Source of the DNA: CAZXWK01 sp964644675
GTDB taxonomy: Bacteria; Actinomycetota; Coriobacteriia; Anaerosomatales; JAAXUF01
Direction: 5' to 3'
Assembly: GCA_964644675.1 (NCBI GenBank)
Contig: CAZXWK010000002.1
Location: 36,960-100,959 of the forward strand
Length of the DNA: 64,000 bases
A program made the translations under genes and the position numbers. Shown in pieces: positions 28,907 through 37,637 of the stretch. A model generated the notes under the pieces. The model ran no database searches, was not told the origin of the DNA, and saw only the letters and a list, made by a program, of their open reading frames with translations. Within the stretch, counting starts at the first letter, position 1. Every line of letters begins with the position of its first letter.

Positions 28907-30607
28907 TTGCACGGTAGTCTGCGCAAGACGGTCGCGATTCTGCTCGCGATCGGACTGGTCGCCGCCGTTGTCGCTGTTGGCGGGTGCACCCCCAAGCAGT
29001 CGACTACGACGGAGCCCACAAGCAAGGTCGAAAAGGGCGGTACCATCAAGTACTTCATCATGGAGCCGACCGCTATCGACCCGTACAACGCCCAGGAGTC
29101 TGAGGGCACCCAGGTGACGCAGTCGATCTTCGACAGCCTCACCGTGATCGACCCCAAGACCGGCAAGGTACTGCCGGCCGCCGCCGAGAGCTGGTCGTCC
29201 GACGAGAGCGCCACCGTCTGGACGTTCAAGCTCAAGAAGGGCGCGAAGTTCGCCGACGGCACGCCCGTCACCGCGAAGGACTTCGTCTACGCGTGGAATC
29301 GGATCGCCGAGAGCGCTTCGACCAACGCGACCGACCCGTCTCAGATCGCCTACCACCTCGGCCCGGTCGTCGGATTCGACGAGGCCCAGGAGAAGGGCAC
29401 CCCGATGTCGGGCGTCAAGGCCGTGGATGACGAGACCTTCGAGGTCACGCTCCAGTATCCGTTCGCTGACTTCGCGTACGTCGCTGCGCACCCGGCTCTC
29501 GCTCCGGTGCCGCAGAAGCTCGTCGAAGAGGGCGTCGACTACAACGGCACCAAGGTCGACTTCAAGGAGATGCCGGTCGGCAACGGTCCGTTCAAGATGT
29601 CTGAGCCGTGGAAGCACGACCAGTACGTCAAGATCGTCCGCAACGACGATTACTACGGCGAGAAGGCGAACGTCGACGGTGTCGACTTCATGATCTTCAA
29701 GGACCAGGAGACCGCGTACCGCGAGTTCCAGGCCGGCACCATCGACTTCACGCAGATCCCCGACGGTCAGATCGAGACCGCCAAGGCGCAGTACGGCGTT
29801 TCCGAGGACGGCTACACCGTCCAGCCCGGCAAGGGCGTCCTGCTTGGCCCCGAAACGGCCATCTACTTCTTCTCGCTCGATACGCGCAAGGCGCCGCTCG
29901 ACAACGAGAACCTCCGCAAGGCCATCACCCTCGCGATCAACCGTGACGCGATCAACGCGACGGTCTACGAGGGCACCCGTGTTCCGGCCACCGGCATGGT
30001 GCCGCCGGGTCTGCCGGGCTACTCGGAGGGTCAGTTCGCTGACTCGAAGTACGACGTCGAGGCCGCCAAGAAGGCGCTCGCCGACGCCGGCTTCCCGGGT
30101 GGGGCCGGTCTGCCGACGATCAAGATCAACTACAACGCCGGTGCCGGTCACGCCAAGGTCGTCGAGCTCGTGCAGTCGGACCTGAAGGCCATCGGCATCA
30201 ACACGACCTCGGAGACGCTCGAGGGTCCGCAGCACTGGGACCTCCTGCGCACCGACAAGTACGACATGGGTCGTGACGGTTGGATCGCGGACTACCCGAT
30301 CGCGGACAACTTCACGTATCCCTTCTTCTCGAGCGAGTCCGCCGACAACCACTCGCACTACAGCAACCCCGAGGTGGATGCCAAGATCCTCGCGGCCCGC
30401 TCGACCACGGACGATACCAAGCGCGCCAGCATGTACGACGAGATCCAGCAGACCATCGGCAAGTCGAACCCGACCGTGCCGATCGTCTACTACGCGCACC
30501 GTCACGTGGGCTCGAACAACCTGAACGACTTCGTCTACGACAACCAGGGCCTCGCGCACCTCGACAAGGCCTGGCTGACCGGCGGCGGGGCGAGCACCAC
30601 CAAGTAA
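28907..30607 (+). CDS. oppA: Oligopeptide ABC transporter substrate-binding lipoprotein
   Basis: An extracytoplasmic solute-binding protein of the SBP_bac_5 family, 566 residues. The N-terminus MHGSLRKTVAILLAIGLVAA ends in the lipobox VGGC, so it is a lipoprotein. Family landmarks include QSIFDSLTVIDPKTGKVLPAAAESW, FKLKKGAKFADGTPVTAKDFVYAW and ITLAINRDAIN. TTG 28907 is chosen because GAGAGGAGG ends six bases upstream and it gives a compact signal peptide. First gene of an opp-type operon (binding protein, two permeases, two ATPases). Peptide specificity is inferred from the operon architecture. Some members bind other solutes. Confidence 0.9.
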   Translation: MHGSLRKTVAILLAIGLVAAVVAVGGCTPKQSTTTEPTSKVEKGGTIKYFIMEPTAIDPYNAQESEGTQVTQSIFDSLTVIDPKTGKVLPAAAESWSSDESATVWTFKLKKGAKFADGTPVTAKDFVYAWNRIAESASTNATDPSQIAYHLGPVVGFDEAQEKGTPMSGVKAVDDETFEVTLQYPFADFAYVAAHPALAPVPQKLVEEGVDYNGTKVDFKEMPVGNGPFKMSEPWKHDQYVKIVRNDDYYGEKANVDGVDFMIFKDQETAYREFQAGTIDFTQIPDGQIETAKAQYGVSEDGYTVQPGKGVLLGPETAIYFFSLDTRKAPLDNENLRKAITLAINRDAINATVYEGTRVPATGMVPPGLPGYSEGQFADSKYDVEAAKKALADAGFPGGAGLPTIKINYNAGAGHAKVVELVQSDLKAIGINTTSETLEGPQHWDLLRTDKYDMGRDGWIADYPIADNFTYPFFSSESADNHSHYSNPEVDAKILAARSTTDDTKRASMYDEIQQTIGKSNPTVPIVYYAHRHVGSNNLNDFVYDNQGLAHLDKAWLTGGGASTTK

Positions 30608-30715
30608 GGAACCACCGCACCATACGTACGCATCGAGGGGGTGGCGGGGCGCCGACTACGTGCCCCGCCACCCCTGTGCGTGCGGCGGTGACCACCACGA
30701 CTGCGAGGCCGATCC

Positions 30716-31696
30716 ATGCTCCGATACATCGTGCGGCGGGTCCTTCAGTTCATCCCGGTGTTTCTCGGCGTGACCCTCTTCCTGTTCATCCTGACGAGGG
30801 TTATCCCGGGCGATCCGGTGGCGATGCTGTCGGGCCAGCGCGCTCAGAGTCCCCAGATCCTGGCGGCGATGCGGCACGCCTACGGGCTCGACCTGCCGCT
30901 CCCACAGCAGTACCTGAGGTACCTCAGCGACATACTCCACGGGGACTTCGGAAGGTCGATCGCGACCGGCCGTGAGGTCAGCGTGATCTTCGCCGAGAAG
31001 TACCCCTACACCGTCAAGCTGGCGCTGGCCGCGATCATGATCGAGATCATCGTCGGCATCTCGGCCGGCATCATCTCGGCGGTCAAGCAGTATTCGTTCT
31101 GGGACGTCATGGTCACGCTTTCGACGTCGCTCATGGTCTCTCTGCCCGTCTTCTGGCTCGGCATGCTGCTGCAGATGTTCTTCGGTATCTGGCTCAAGAA
31201 CTGGACCAACGGGCAGTTCTACCTGCCCATGTCCGGCGCCGGCGGTCCCGGCGCCCCATTCCCTTCGTGGGTGTATCTGATCTTGCCCGCGATCACGCTC
31301 GCCTCGGTCTCGACCGCGTACGCTGCGCGAATCCAGCGCAGCCAGTTGCTCGAGGTCAACGGGAGCGACTACATCCGGACCGCGAAGGCCAAGGGCCTCT
31401 CGGACCGCTCCGTACTGTGGCGTCACTCGATGAAGAACGCGCTCATCCCGGTCGTGACCTTCATCGCGCTCGACCTGGGCGCCATGATGTCGGGGGCCAT
31501 CCTGACCGAGACGGTCTTCAACTGGCCCGGCATCGGCTACACCATCTACCTTGCCATCAACAAGCGTGACTGGCCGGTGGTCATCGGTTCGACCATCATC
31601 GTCACCTTCGTCTTCCTCGTCATCAATCTCGTCGTCGACATCAGCTACGCGTTCCTCGATCCGAGGATCCGCTACGGCGGCACGGAAGGGAGCTGA
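30716..31696 (+). CDS. oppB: Oligopeptide ABC transporter permease (OppB-type)
   Basis: A 326-residue inner-membrane permease with about six helices. The N-terminus MLRYIVRRVLQFIPVFLGVT and VIPGDPVAM are typical of OppB/DppB. The ATPase-coupling EAA loop is DYIRTAKAKGLSDRSVLWRHSMKNALIPVV, and VFNWPGIG is also conserved. Second gene of the operon, 108 bases after oppA. The spacer holds no clear terminator. Confidence 0.93.
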   Translation: MLRYIVRRVLQFIPVFLGVTLFLFILTRVIPGDPVAMLSGQRAQSPQILAAMRHAYGLDLPLPQQYLRYLSDILHGDFGRSIATGREVSVIFAEKYPYTVKLALAAIMIEIIVGISAGIISAVKQYSFWDVMVTLSTSLMVSLPVFWLGMLLQMFFGIWLKNWTNGQFYLPMSGAGGPGAPFPSWVYLILPAITLASVSTAYAARIQRSQLLEVNGSDYIRTAKAKGLSDRSVLWRHSMKNALIPVVTFIALDLGAMMSGAILTETVFNWPGIGYTIYLAINKRDWPVVIGSTIIVTFVFLVINLVVDISYAFLDPRIRYGGTEGS

Positions 31697-31702
31697 TGCC
31701 GG

Positions 31703-32692
31703 ATGCCCATCGATGACCGCACCGCGATCGACGCCGCCGAGACTGGTTCCGGCGAGGCGCCCGTCGTCCACAAGCTCGAGACCGGCGGCATGCCGTTCGA
31801 CCCGGTGGGCCCGACGGACCACGGTCGCTCCCGTACCCTGTGGGGCGACGCCTGGCACCGCCTTTCCCGCAACAAGCTCGCCCTGGTCGCGCTCGTCTAC
31901 CTCGCCGTGATCACCGTGCTCGCGATCACGGTCCCGCTGTGGGGAGAGCGCCTCTTCGGCGATCCACTCTACGTGAACACGACCACGGTGGTGCAGCAGC
32001 GCTTCCTGCCACCGTCGATCCAGCATCCGATGGGCACCGACGATTTTGGACGAGACATCTTCGCTCGCGTGATCTACGGAGCGCGCGTCTCGCTGACCGT
32101 CGGCTTCGTCGCGACGTTCATCTCGGTGATCCTGGGCCTGCTGTTCGGGGCGCTCTCGGGCTACTACGGCGGCATGACCGACAGCTTCATCATGCGGCTG
32201 ACCGATGTGTTCCTCGCTTTCCCCTACATCCTCCTCGCGATCCTGCTCATCTCGCTCATGGGGATGGGGCTGGGGAGCGTGCTCGTCGCGATCGGCATCC
32301 TGGGCTGGACGACGATCGCGCGCGTCTTCCGATCCTCGATTCTGACGGTGAAGCAGAACGACTACATCGAGGCGGCGCGCGCGATGGGTGCCAGCGACGC
32401 GCGGATCATGTCCCGCCACATCCTGCCCAACGCGCTCGCGCCGATCATCGTCTACGCGACGATGTCGCTCGGTGGCGTCATCCTCACCGAAGCGGCGCTC
32501 TCGTTCCTCGGCGTCGGCGTTCAGCCACCGACCCCTTCGTGGGGCCGGATGCTCAGCGAGGCGCAGACCTTCGTCGTAAGCCACCCGGCGCTGTTCATCT
32601 GGCCGGGTATCGCCATCATCCTCACGGTGCTCGCGTTCGTCCTGCTCGGCGACGGACTGCGTGACGCCCTCGACGTGAAAGTCAGCGAGTAG
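31703..32692 (+). CDS. oppC: Oligopeptide ABC transporter permease (OppC-type)
   Basis: The second permease, 329 residues. A cytoplasmic N-terminal stretch of ~60 residues is followed by the first helix (LALVALVYLAVITVLAITVPL), the periplasmic HPMGTDDFGRDIFARVIYGAR block that marks OppC/DppC proteins, and the EAA loop DYIEAARAMGASDARIMSRHILPNALAPI. The ATG at 31703 lies six bases after the oppB stop. Confidence 0.93.
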   Translation: MPIDDRTAIDAAETGSGEAPVVHKLETGGMPFDPVGPTDHGRSRTLWGDAWHRLSRNKLALVALVYLAVITVLAITVPLWGERLFGDPLYVNTTTVVQQRFLPPSIQHPMGTDDFGRDIFARVIYGARVSLTVGFVATFISVILGLLFGALSGYYGGMTDSFIMRLTDVFLAFPYILLAILLISLMGMGLGSVLVAIGILGWTTIARVFRSSILTVKQNDYIEAARAMGASDARIMSRHILPNALAPIIVYATMSLGGVILTEAALSFLGVGVQPPTPSWGRMLSEAQTFVVSHPALFIWPGIAIILTVLAFVLLGDGLRDALDVKVSE

Positions 32693-32694
32693 CC

Positions 32695-33789
32695 ATGGCA
32701 GAAGACCTTCTGGTCGTAGACGACCTCAAGATGTACTTCTACACCCGCGACGGCGTGGTCAAGGCCGTAGACGGAGTGTCGTACACGCTTAATTCGGGCG
32801 AGACGCTCGGCGTTGTCGGCGAGTCGGGTTCCGGCAAGTCCGTGACCGCGCTGACGATCATGAGACTCATCCCGGAGCCGCCCGGCAAGGTGGTCGGGGG
32901 CGACGTGCGCTTCCGCGGGCAGTCGCTCATCACGATGAGCGACGATGAGATCCGCAAGATCCGCGGCAACCGCATCGCGATGGTCTTCCAGGATCCGATG
33001 ACGTCCCTGAACCCCGTCTACCGGGTCGGCCGCCAGATCGCGGAGCCCCTCATGCTCCACAAGGGGATGAACAAGACCGAGGCGTGGACGCGCGCGGTCG
33101 AACTGCTCGACCTGGTCGGCATCCCTCACCCCGAGAGCCGGGTCCGCGACTATCCGCACCAGTTCTCGGGCGGCATGCGCCAGCGCGTCATGATCGCGAT
33201 GGCGCTCGCGAACGACCCCGACATCCTCATCGCCGACGAGCCGACCACCGCGCTCGACGTCACGATCCAGGCGCAGATCCTCGAGCTCATGGAGGAGCTG
33301 CAGGAGCGCATGGGCTCGGCGATCATCCTGATCACCCACGACCTGGGGGTCGTCGCCGACCAGGCCGACAACATCATGGTCATGTACGCCGGGCGTCCCG
33401 TGGAGTACGGCACCGCCGACGAGGTCTTCTACGAGCCGCTGCACCCGTACACGTGGGGGCTCATGGACTCGTTGCCGGAGTACGCGGTCGACGAGAAGAG
33501 CACGCTCTGCCCGATCAAGGGGCAGCCGCCCAGCCTCATCAACGTGCCGAGCGGGTGTGCGTTCCACCCGCGTTGCCCGTTCGCGAGGCCCAAGTGCACG
33601 ACCGACGTGCCCGAGTACCGGATCCTGGCCGGCACTCACGGGGCAGCCTGTCACTTCGCCGGCGACGAGGGCTTCACCAGGGCTGCCGCGTGTGCGACGG
33701 ACCAGGTGCCCACCGACACGACACTGCCGGCTGACGCAGACGCTGCGGCCGAGTCCGAGGCTTCGACGACCGGGGAGGGGGCCCTGTGA
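32695..33789 (+). CDS. oppD: Oligopeptide ABC transporter ATP-binding protein (OppD-type)
   Basis: A 364-residue ATPase. Walker A GESGSGKS, Q-loop QDPMTSLNP, signature FSGGMRQRV, Walker B ILIADEPTTALD and the H-loop THD are intact. The C-terminal oligopeptide-transporter extension has the Cys cluster C-x-HPRCPFARPKC...ACHF, which in OppD/OppF-type ATPases of this family can hold an iron-sulfur cluster. An unusual Ala/Glu-rich tail of ~40 residues follows. The stop overlaps the GTG of the next gene. Confidence 0.93.
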   Translation: MAEDLLVVDDLKMYFYTRDGVVKAVDGVSYTLNSGETLGVVGESGSGKSVTALTIMRLIPEPPGKVVGGDVRFRGQSLITMSDDEIRKIRGNRIAMVFQDPMTSLNPVYRVGRQIAEPLMLHKGMNKTEAWTRAVELLDLVGIPHPESRVRDYPHQFSGGMRQRVMIAMALANDPDILIADEPTTALDVTIQAQILELMEELQERMGSAIILITHDLGVVADQADNIMVMYAGRPVEYGTADEVFYEPLHPYTWGLMDSLPEYAVDEKSTLCPIKGQPPSLINVPSGCAFHPRCPFARPKCTTDVPEYRILAGTHGAACHFAGDEGFTRAAACATDQVPTDTTLPADADAAAESEASTTGEGAL

Positions 33790-34835
33790 GCGAATACCTC
33801 CTCGAGGTCACTGACCTGAAGAAGCACTTCCCCGTCCAGCAGGGCGTACTCGCGTCGCGCGTGGGCAAGAAGGTCTACGCGGTCGACGGCGTCAGCTTCA
33901 AGGTGAAGCGCGGCGAGACCCTGGGCCTGGTGGGCGAGTCGGGTTCGGGCAAGTCTACGGCCGGCCGGGCGATCATGCGGCTGCTCGAGCCGACGTCGGG
34001 ATCGGTGCAGTTCGACGGGATCGACGTGCTCTCGCTCAAGGGCAAGAGTCTCAAGGACTTCCGCCGCAACGTACAGATCATCTTCCAGGACCCGTACGCG
34101 AGCCTCAACCCGCGCATGACGATCGCCGAGATCGTCACCGAGCCGCTCAAGATCCACCGCCTTGGCTCGGGGCGCGAGCAGATCAAGCGCGCGAAGGACC
34201 TGCTCGAGGTCGTCGGCCTCAATCCCGAGCACATCAACCGCTACCCGCACGAGTTCTCGGGTGGCCAGCGCCAGCGCATCGGCATCGCCCGCGCACTCGC
34301 GCTCAACCCCAAGCTGATCGTGGCCGACGAGCCCGTCTCGGCGCTCGACGTGTCGATCCAGGCGCAGGTCCTCAACCTGCTCGACAAGCTGCAGGACGAG
34401 TTCGACCTCACGTACCTGTTCATCGCGCACGACCTGTCCGTCGTGCAGCACATCTCCGACGAGATCGCCGTCATGTACCTGGGCAAGATCGTCGAGATCG
34501 CCGACTGGAACGAGCTGTACAAGGAGCCGAACCACCCCTACACGCAGTCGCTGCTCTCGGCTGTGCCGGTGCCCGACCCCAAGCTCCAGCGGTCCCGCGA
34601 GCGCATCCTGCTGCAGGGGGATCCGCCCAGCCCTATCGACCCGCCGACCGGCTGCCGGTTCCACACGCGCTGCCCGATCGCGCAGTTCCCGATCTGCGCC
34701 GAGCAGGAGCCGCCGCTCGCAGAGGTGTCGCCGGGGCACCGCGCCGCTTGTCACTTCGCCAAGCCGTTCCCGATCGACATATCGAAGGTCGAGGCCACGC
34801 CTATCCTCGGCGGTGGAGCGGGAAGTGAGGGCTAG
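33786..34835 (+). CDS. oppF: Oligopeptide ABC transporter ATP-binding protein (OppF-type)
   Basis: The second ATPase, 349 residues. Walker A GESGSGKS, Q-loop QDPYASLNPRM (the OppF/DppF form), signature FSGGQRQRIGIARAL, Walker B LIVADEPVSALD and H-loop AHD are present. The C-terminal Cys motif FHTRCPIAQFPIC...ACHF is retained. The GTG at 33786 overlaps the oppD stop by four bases. Last gene of the operon. tRNA-Leu and a strong terminator follow. Confidence 0.93.
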   Translation: MSEYLLEVTDLKKHFPVQQGVLASRVGKKVYAVDGVSFKVKRGETLGLVGESGSGKSTAGRAIMRLLEPTSGSVQFDGIDVLSLKGKSLKDFRRNVQIIFQDPYASLNPRMTIAEIVTEPLKIHRLGSGREQIKRAKDLLEVVGLNPEHINRYPHEFSGGQRQRIGIARALALNPKLIVADEPVSALDVSIQAQVLNLLDKLQDEFDLTYLFIAHDLSVVQHISDEIAVMYLGKIVEIADWNELYKEPNHPYTQSLLSAVPVPDPKLQRSRERILLQGDPPSPIDPPTGCRFHTRCPIAQFPICAEQEPPLAEVSPGHRAACHFAKPFPIDISKVEATPILGGGAGSEG

Positions 34836-34893
34836 CGGGGTCGAAACGGTGTTGCTATACTCTCCCTCGCTCGTCGTGAGGACGAGACACCAC

Positions 34894-34979
34894 GTCGAAG
34901 TGGCGGAACGGCAGACGCGCTAGGTTGAGGGCCTAGTGAGGGCAACCTCGTGAGGGTTCAAATCCCTCCTTCGACACCA
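34894..34979 (+). tRNA. tRNA-Leu (anticodon GAG)
   Basis: The acceptor stem GTCGAAG/CTTCGAC closes a class II tRNA. The anticodon stem CTAGG/CCTAG holds the loop TTGAGGG, so the anticodon is GAG (codon CUC). A long variable arm (AGGGCAACCTC region) and the T-loop TTCAAAT fit tRNA-Leu. CCA is encoded. A TATACT -10 (34856-34861) lies upstream. Confidence 0.95.
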
Positions 34980-34988
34980 GGAAGCAGA

Positions 34989-35016
34989 ACGGCCCCCGGA
35001 AACGGGGGCCGTTTTT
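34989..35016 (+). terminator. Rho-independent terminator after tRNA-Leu
   Basis: A 10-bp perfect stem (34989-34998 with 35003-35012), a GAAA tetraloop and a run of five T. It ends the tRNA-Leu transcript and possibly oppF read-through. It also lies downstream of the convergent ABC1 kinase gene. Confidence 0.92.
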
Positions 35017-35059
35017 CATTCGGCGACGGGGCGAAGTCGCGCGTCCGGTTCCCTCCGGC

Positions 35060-36733
35060 CTATTCTCCTTTGCCACGCCGGCGGAACGCCCGCCACATGA
35101 TGAGCAGGAAGAACGAGAACCCGACGCACGCAGCGCCCACGAGCGCGATGTTCGCGATGATCTCGACCCACCAGGTGATCCCCGTCCGTGAGAGCAGCAT
35201 CGAGAAGCCGACGACGAACGCCGAGATGACCAGCGCGAACGCGAGCCGGTCGAGGGCCTGCTCGACGCGAGCGAGGATCGGGTCGAATCCGGCCGGCTTC
35301 ACCGTCATCCGCAGGTCGCCGTCGCCGACGCGCTTCAGGGCGCGCGTGACGCTGTCGGGGAGCACCTGAAGGGCGCGCATGGTACGTCGCACCGTCGACG
35401 TGAAGCCCTGCGCGAGCGAGGTCGGGCGCATCTGCTCCTCGACGATCCTCTCGGCGAACGGGCGCACGGAGTCGACGAAGTGGAACTCGGGATCGACCGC
35501 GGTCCCGAGCGCCTGGAGTGTCGCGAGCGTCGTGAGCAGGAGCGCGAACTCGGACGAGAGCGTCAGCCCGCTCCGGCCGACCAGGGACATGATCTCGACG
35601 ACGAGCTCCTTCGAGTTCACTTCGTGGAGCTGCAGGTCGTAGTACTTGCCGATGAGGAGCGTGACGTCGCGCTGCAGGCCCGGCAGGTCGACCGCGGTTC
35701 CGGCGCCGCTCACGTCCGCGAGGATGTCGGCGGCCAGTACCCCGTCCTGCTCGATGATCGCCACGAGCAGGTCCGCGACCTGGTTGCGCGCCTCGTCGCT
35801 GAGGGTGCCGCAGCGTCCGAAATCGGTGAAGGCGACACGGCCGTCCGGCATCGCCATGAGGTTTCCGGGGTGCGGGTCGCCGTGGTAGAAGCCATGGATG
35901 AAGATCTGCTCGTAATAGCACGTGATGCCGCGGCGCGCGGCCTCGGTCCGGTTGACGCCGTGCGCGTCGAGTTCGTCGAGGCGGTTGAAGGCGATGCCAT
36001 CGAGCCGTTCCATCGTGAGTACCGTCTCGGCGGTCCGCTCCCAGTGGATCTTGGGGAAGTGCACCGTCTCGTCGTCGGCGAACAGGCGCCCGAGACGCTC
36101 CGCGTTCTCGCCCTCGTGCACGTAGTCGCACTCCTCGTGGATCACCCGCGCAAACTCGTCGACCAGACTGATCAGGTCGTATCGGCGGCCCAGGTCGGTG
36201 TGGCCCTGCACCCGCCGAGCTTGGGTCCGCAGGATGTCGAGGTCGGCGTCGATGACGCCGTGGATGTCCGGTCGCTGCACCTTCACCGCGACGGGCGTCC
36301 CGTCGGGCAGCTTGGCCATGTGTACCTGTCCGATGCTGGCCGCCGCCCAGGGCGTCTCGTCGAACTCCGAGAAGAGCTCGGTGAGCGGTGCGCCGAAGAC
36401 CGTCTCGATCTCCTTCTTGGCCTGCGCGAAGGGGAAGGGCTCCATCTCGTCCTGGAGCTTCGCGAGTTCCTCGGCGTAGCTCGGTGGGATGAGGTCCGGT
36501 CGCACCGAGAGCATCTGACCGATCTTGGCGAACGTCGGACCCAGCCGCTCCATGGTGCGCCTCAGGCGTTGCTCGGGCGTGCGGTGAGCCTCGTCGCCGT
36601 GAGGGCCCTCGCCACGTACCGTGGTCATCCAGGGCACGCGCATGCCGAGCTGGTCGACGAGCGTCCCGAACCCCTCGTCCACGAGGACCGAGACGATCTT
36701 GCGGTAGCGCTCGCTGCGGCTCGGCGAGGACAT
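35060..36733 (-). CDS. ABC1/UbiB-family atypical kinase (second), membrane-anchored
   Basis: A 557-residue UbiB-type protein with the KxGQ motif FAKIGQMLSVRPDLIPPSY, the Ala-rich loop AAASIGQVHMAKL, the Lys in VAVKVQRPDI, EECDYVHEGENAERL, YHGDPHPGNLMAM and FTDFGRCG. Unlike the copy at 3904 it carries a C-terminal extension with two hydrophobic helices (LAFALVISAFVVGFSMLL and IIANIALVGAACVGFSFFLLI), as in E. coli UbiB. The ATG at 36733 is preceded by AGAGGAG. Two paralogues within 31 kb suggest distinct roles. Confidence 0.88.
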   Translation of the reverse strand: MSSPSRSERYRKIVSVLVDEGFGTLVDQLGMRVPWMTTVRGEGPHGDEAHRTPEQRLRRTMERLGPTFAKIGQMLSVRPDLIPPSYAEELAKLQDEMEPFPFAQAKKEIETVFGAPLTELFSEFDETPWAAASIGQVHMAKLPDGTPVAVKVQRPDIHGVIDADLDILRTQARRVQGHTDLGRRYDLISLVDEFARVIHEECDYVHEGENAERLGRLFADDETVHFPKIHWERTAETVLTMERLDGIAFNRLDELDAHGVNRTEAARRGITCYYEQIFIHGFYHGDPHPGNLMAMPDGRVAFTDFGRCGTLSDEARNQVADLLVAIIEQDGVLAADILADVSGAGTAVDLPGLQRDVTLLIGKYYDLQLHEVNSKELVVEIMSLVGRSGLTLSSEFALLLTTLATLQALGTAVDPEFHFVDSVRPFAERIVEEQMRPTSLAQGFTSTVRRTMRALQVLPDSVTRALKRVGDGDLRMTVKPAGFDPILARVEQALDRLAFALVISAFVVGFSMLLSRTGITWWVEIIANIALVGAACVGFSFFLLIMWRAFRRRGKGE

Positions 36734-36902
36734 GGCTCGCGACTCCTCTCGCGGCACGTGGCGCAAGCTCCGGCCGTGCCACACGCGCGTGGACGATCCA
36801 GCGGGCCGCAGCTCAGGAGGGCCGTTGCCCGTCGCACGATATACTACCCGAGGTGCCGCCGGCTGACGCCGCGCGGCGCGTCGAGAGAGGGCGGAGTCGC
36901 GC

Positions 36903-37637
36903 GTGATCACGTTCGCTGAGGTGGGGCTGGGGAGCGGCGGGGTCGCCTCCTGCGTCAAGTGCGCGGGCGGTCGTGCCCGGACCTTCCGCACCTCGGTCGA
37001 CGTCGTCGCCGACATCACCGCGGCTGCACGAGGTTGGGAGGCGGGCGGGCTGGAAGGTCCCGGGCCCAACGTGCTGCTGGGCGGGGCGGAGCCCTTCTCG
37101 CACCCCGAGCTGCCGTTGCTCGTCGCGTCCGCTGTCGAGGCGGGCGTACGCCGCGTCGGGCTGACGACCGACGGGGGAGCCCTCTCGGTCGCCGAGAACG
37201 CTGCGGGCGTCGTCCACGCTGGCGTGCGGCGTGTCGACCTCGTGCTGCTGGGCCCCGCCGAGATCCACGACGCGCTCACCGGCCGGCCAGGCCTCTTCGA
37301 TGCTGCCCTTGAGGGTGCGCGCGGCTTTCTCCGCGCGGCCGAGGACGCCTGTGCTCGGGCGGTCGTCACCGGGCGGGTCCCCGTCTGCGCACACAACCTC
37401 GAGCACGCTGCCGGGGCCGTGGCGGCGCTCGCCTCGGCGGGAGCGGTAGCAGTGACCCTGGTCGTGTCCGCGGAGGGCACGAGCTCCGGCAGGGCACGTC
37501 TAGCCATCGAGTCTGCCGTGGACACCGGCGTCACGAGCGGTGTGTGGGTCGACGTGGCCGTGCCGGAGGGTGCCGCATCCTCGGATCCGGCCGTGCGACG
37601 TGTCACGGTGGCCCCGCGAGTGGCGGTGGGCGGATGA
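36903..37637 (+). CDS. Degenerate radical-SAM-like protein
   Basis: The product has 244 residues. The fold resembles a radical SAM barrel: GGAEPFSHPELPLLV and VGLTTDGGAL match the GGEP and LTTNG strands, and LVLLGPAEIHDALTGRPGLFDAALEGARGFLRA matches the SLHG/HDxxTGxxGSF region of small radical SAM enzymes. The iron-sulfur motif is incomplete. The CxxxCxxC expected near the N-terminus is only GGVASCVKCAGG, with Gly at the first Cys position, so standard SAM cleavage is doubtful. It overlaps the next gene by four bases. That gene is a complete radical SAM protein, so a partner or scaffold role is possible. Specific function unknown. Confidence 0.65.
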   Translation: MITFAEVGLGSGGVASCVKCAGGRARTFRTSVDVVADITAAARGWEAGGLEGPGPNVLLGGAEPFSHPELPLLVASAVEAGVRRVGLTTDGGALSVAENAAGVVHAGVRRVDLVLLGPAEIHDALTGRPGLFDAALEGARGFLRAAEDACARAVVTGRVPVCAHNLEHAAGAVAALASAGAVAVTLVVSAEGTSSGRARLAIESAVDTGVTSGVWVDVAVPEGAASSDPAVRRVTVAPRVAVGG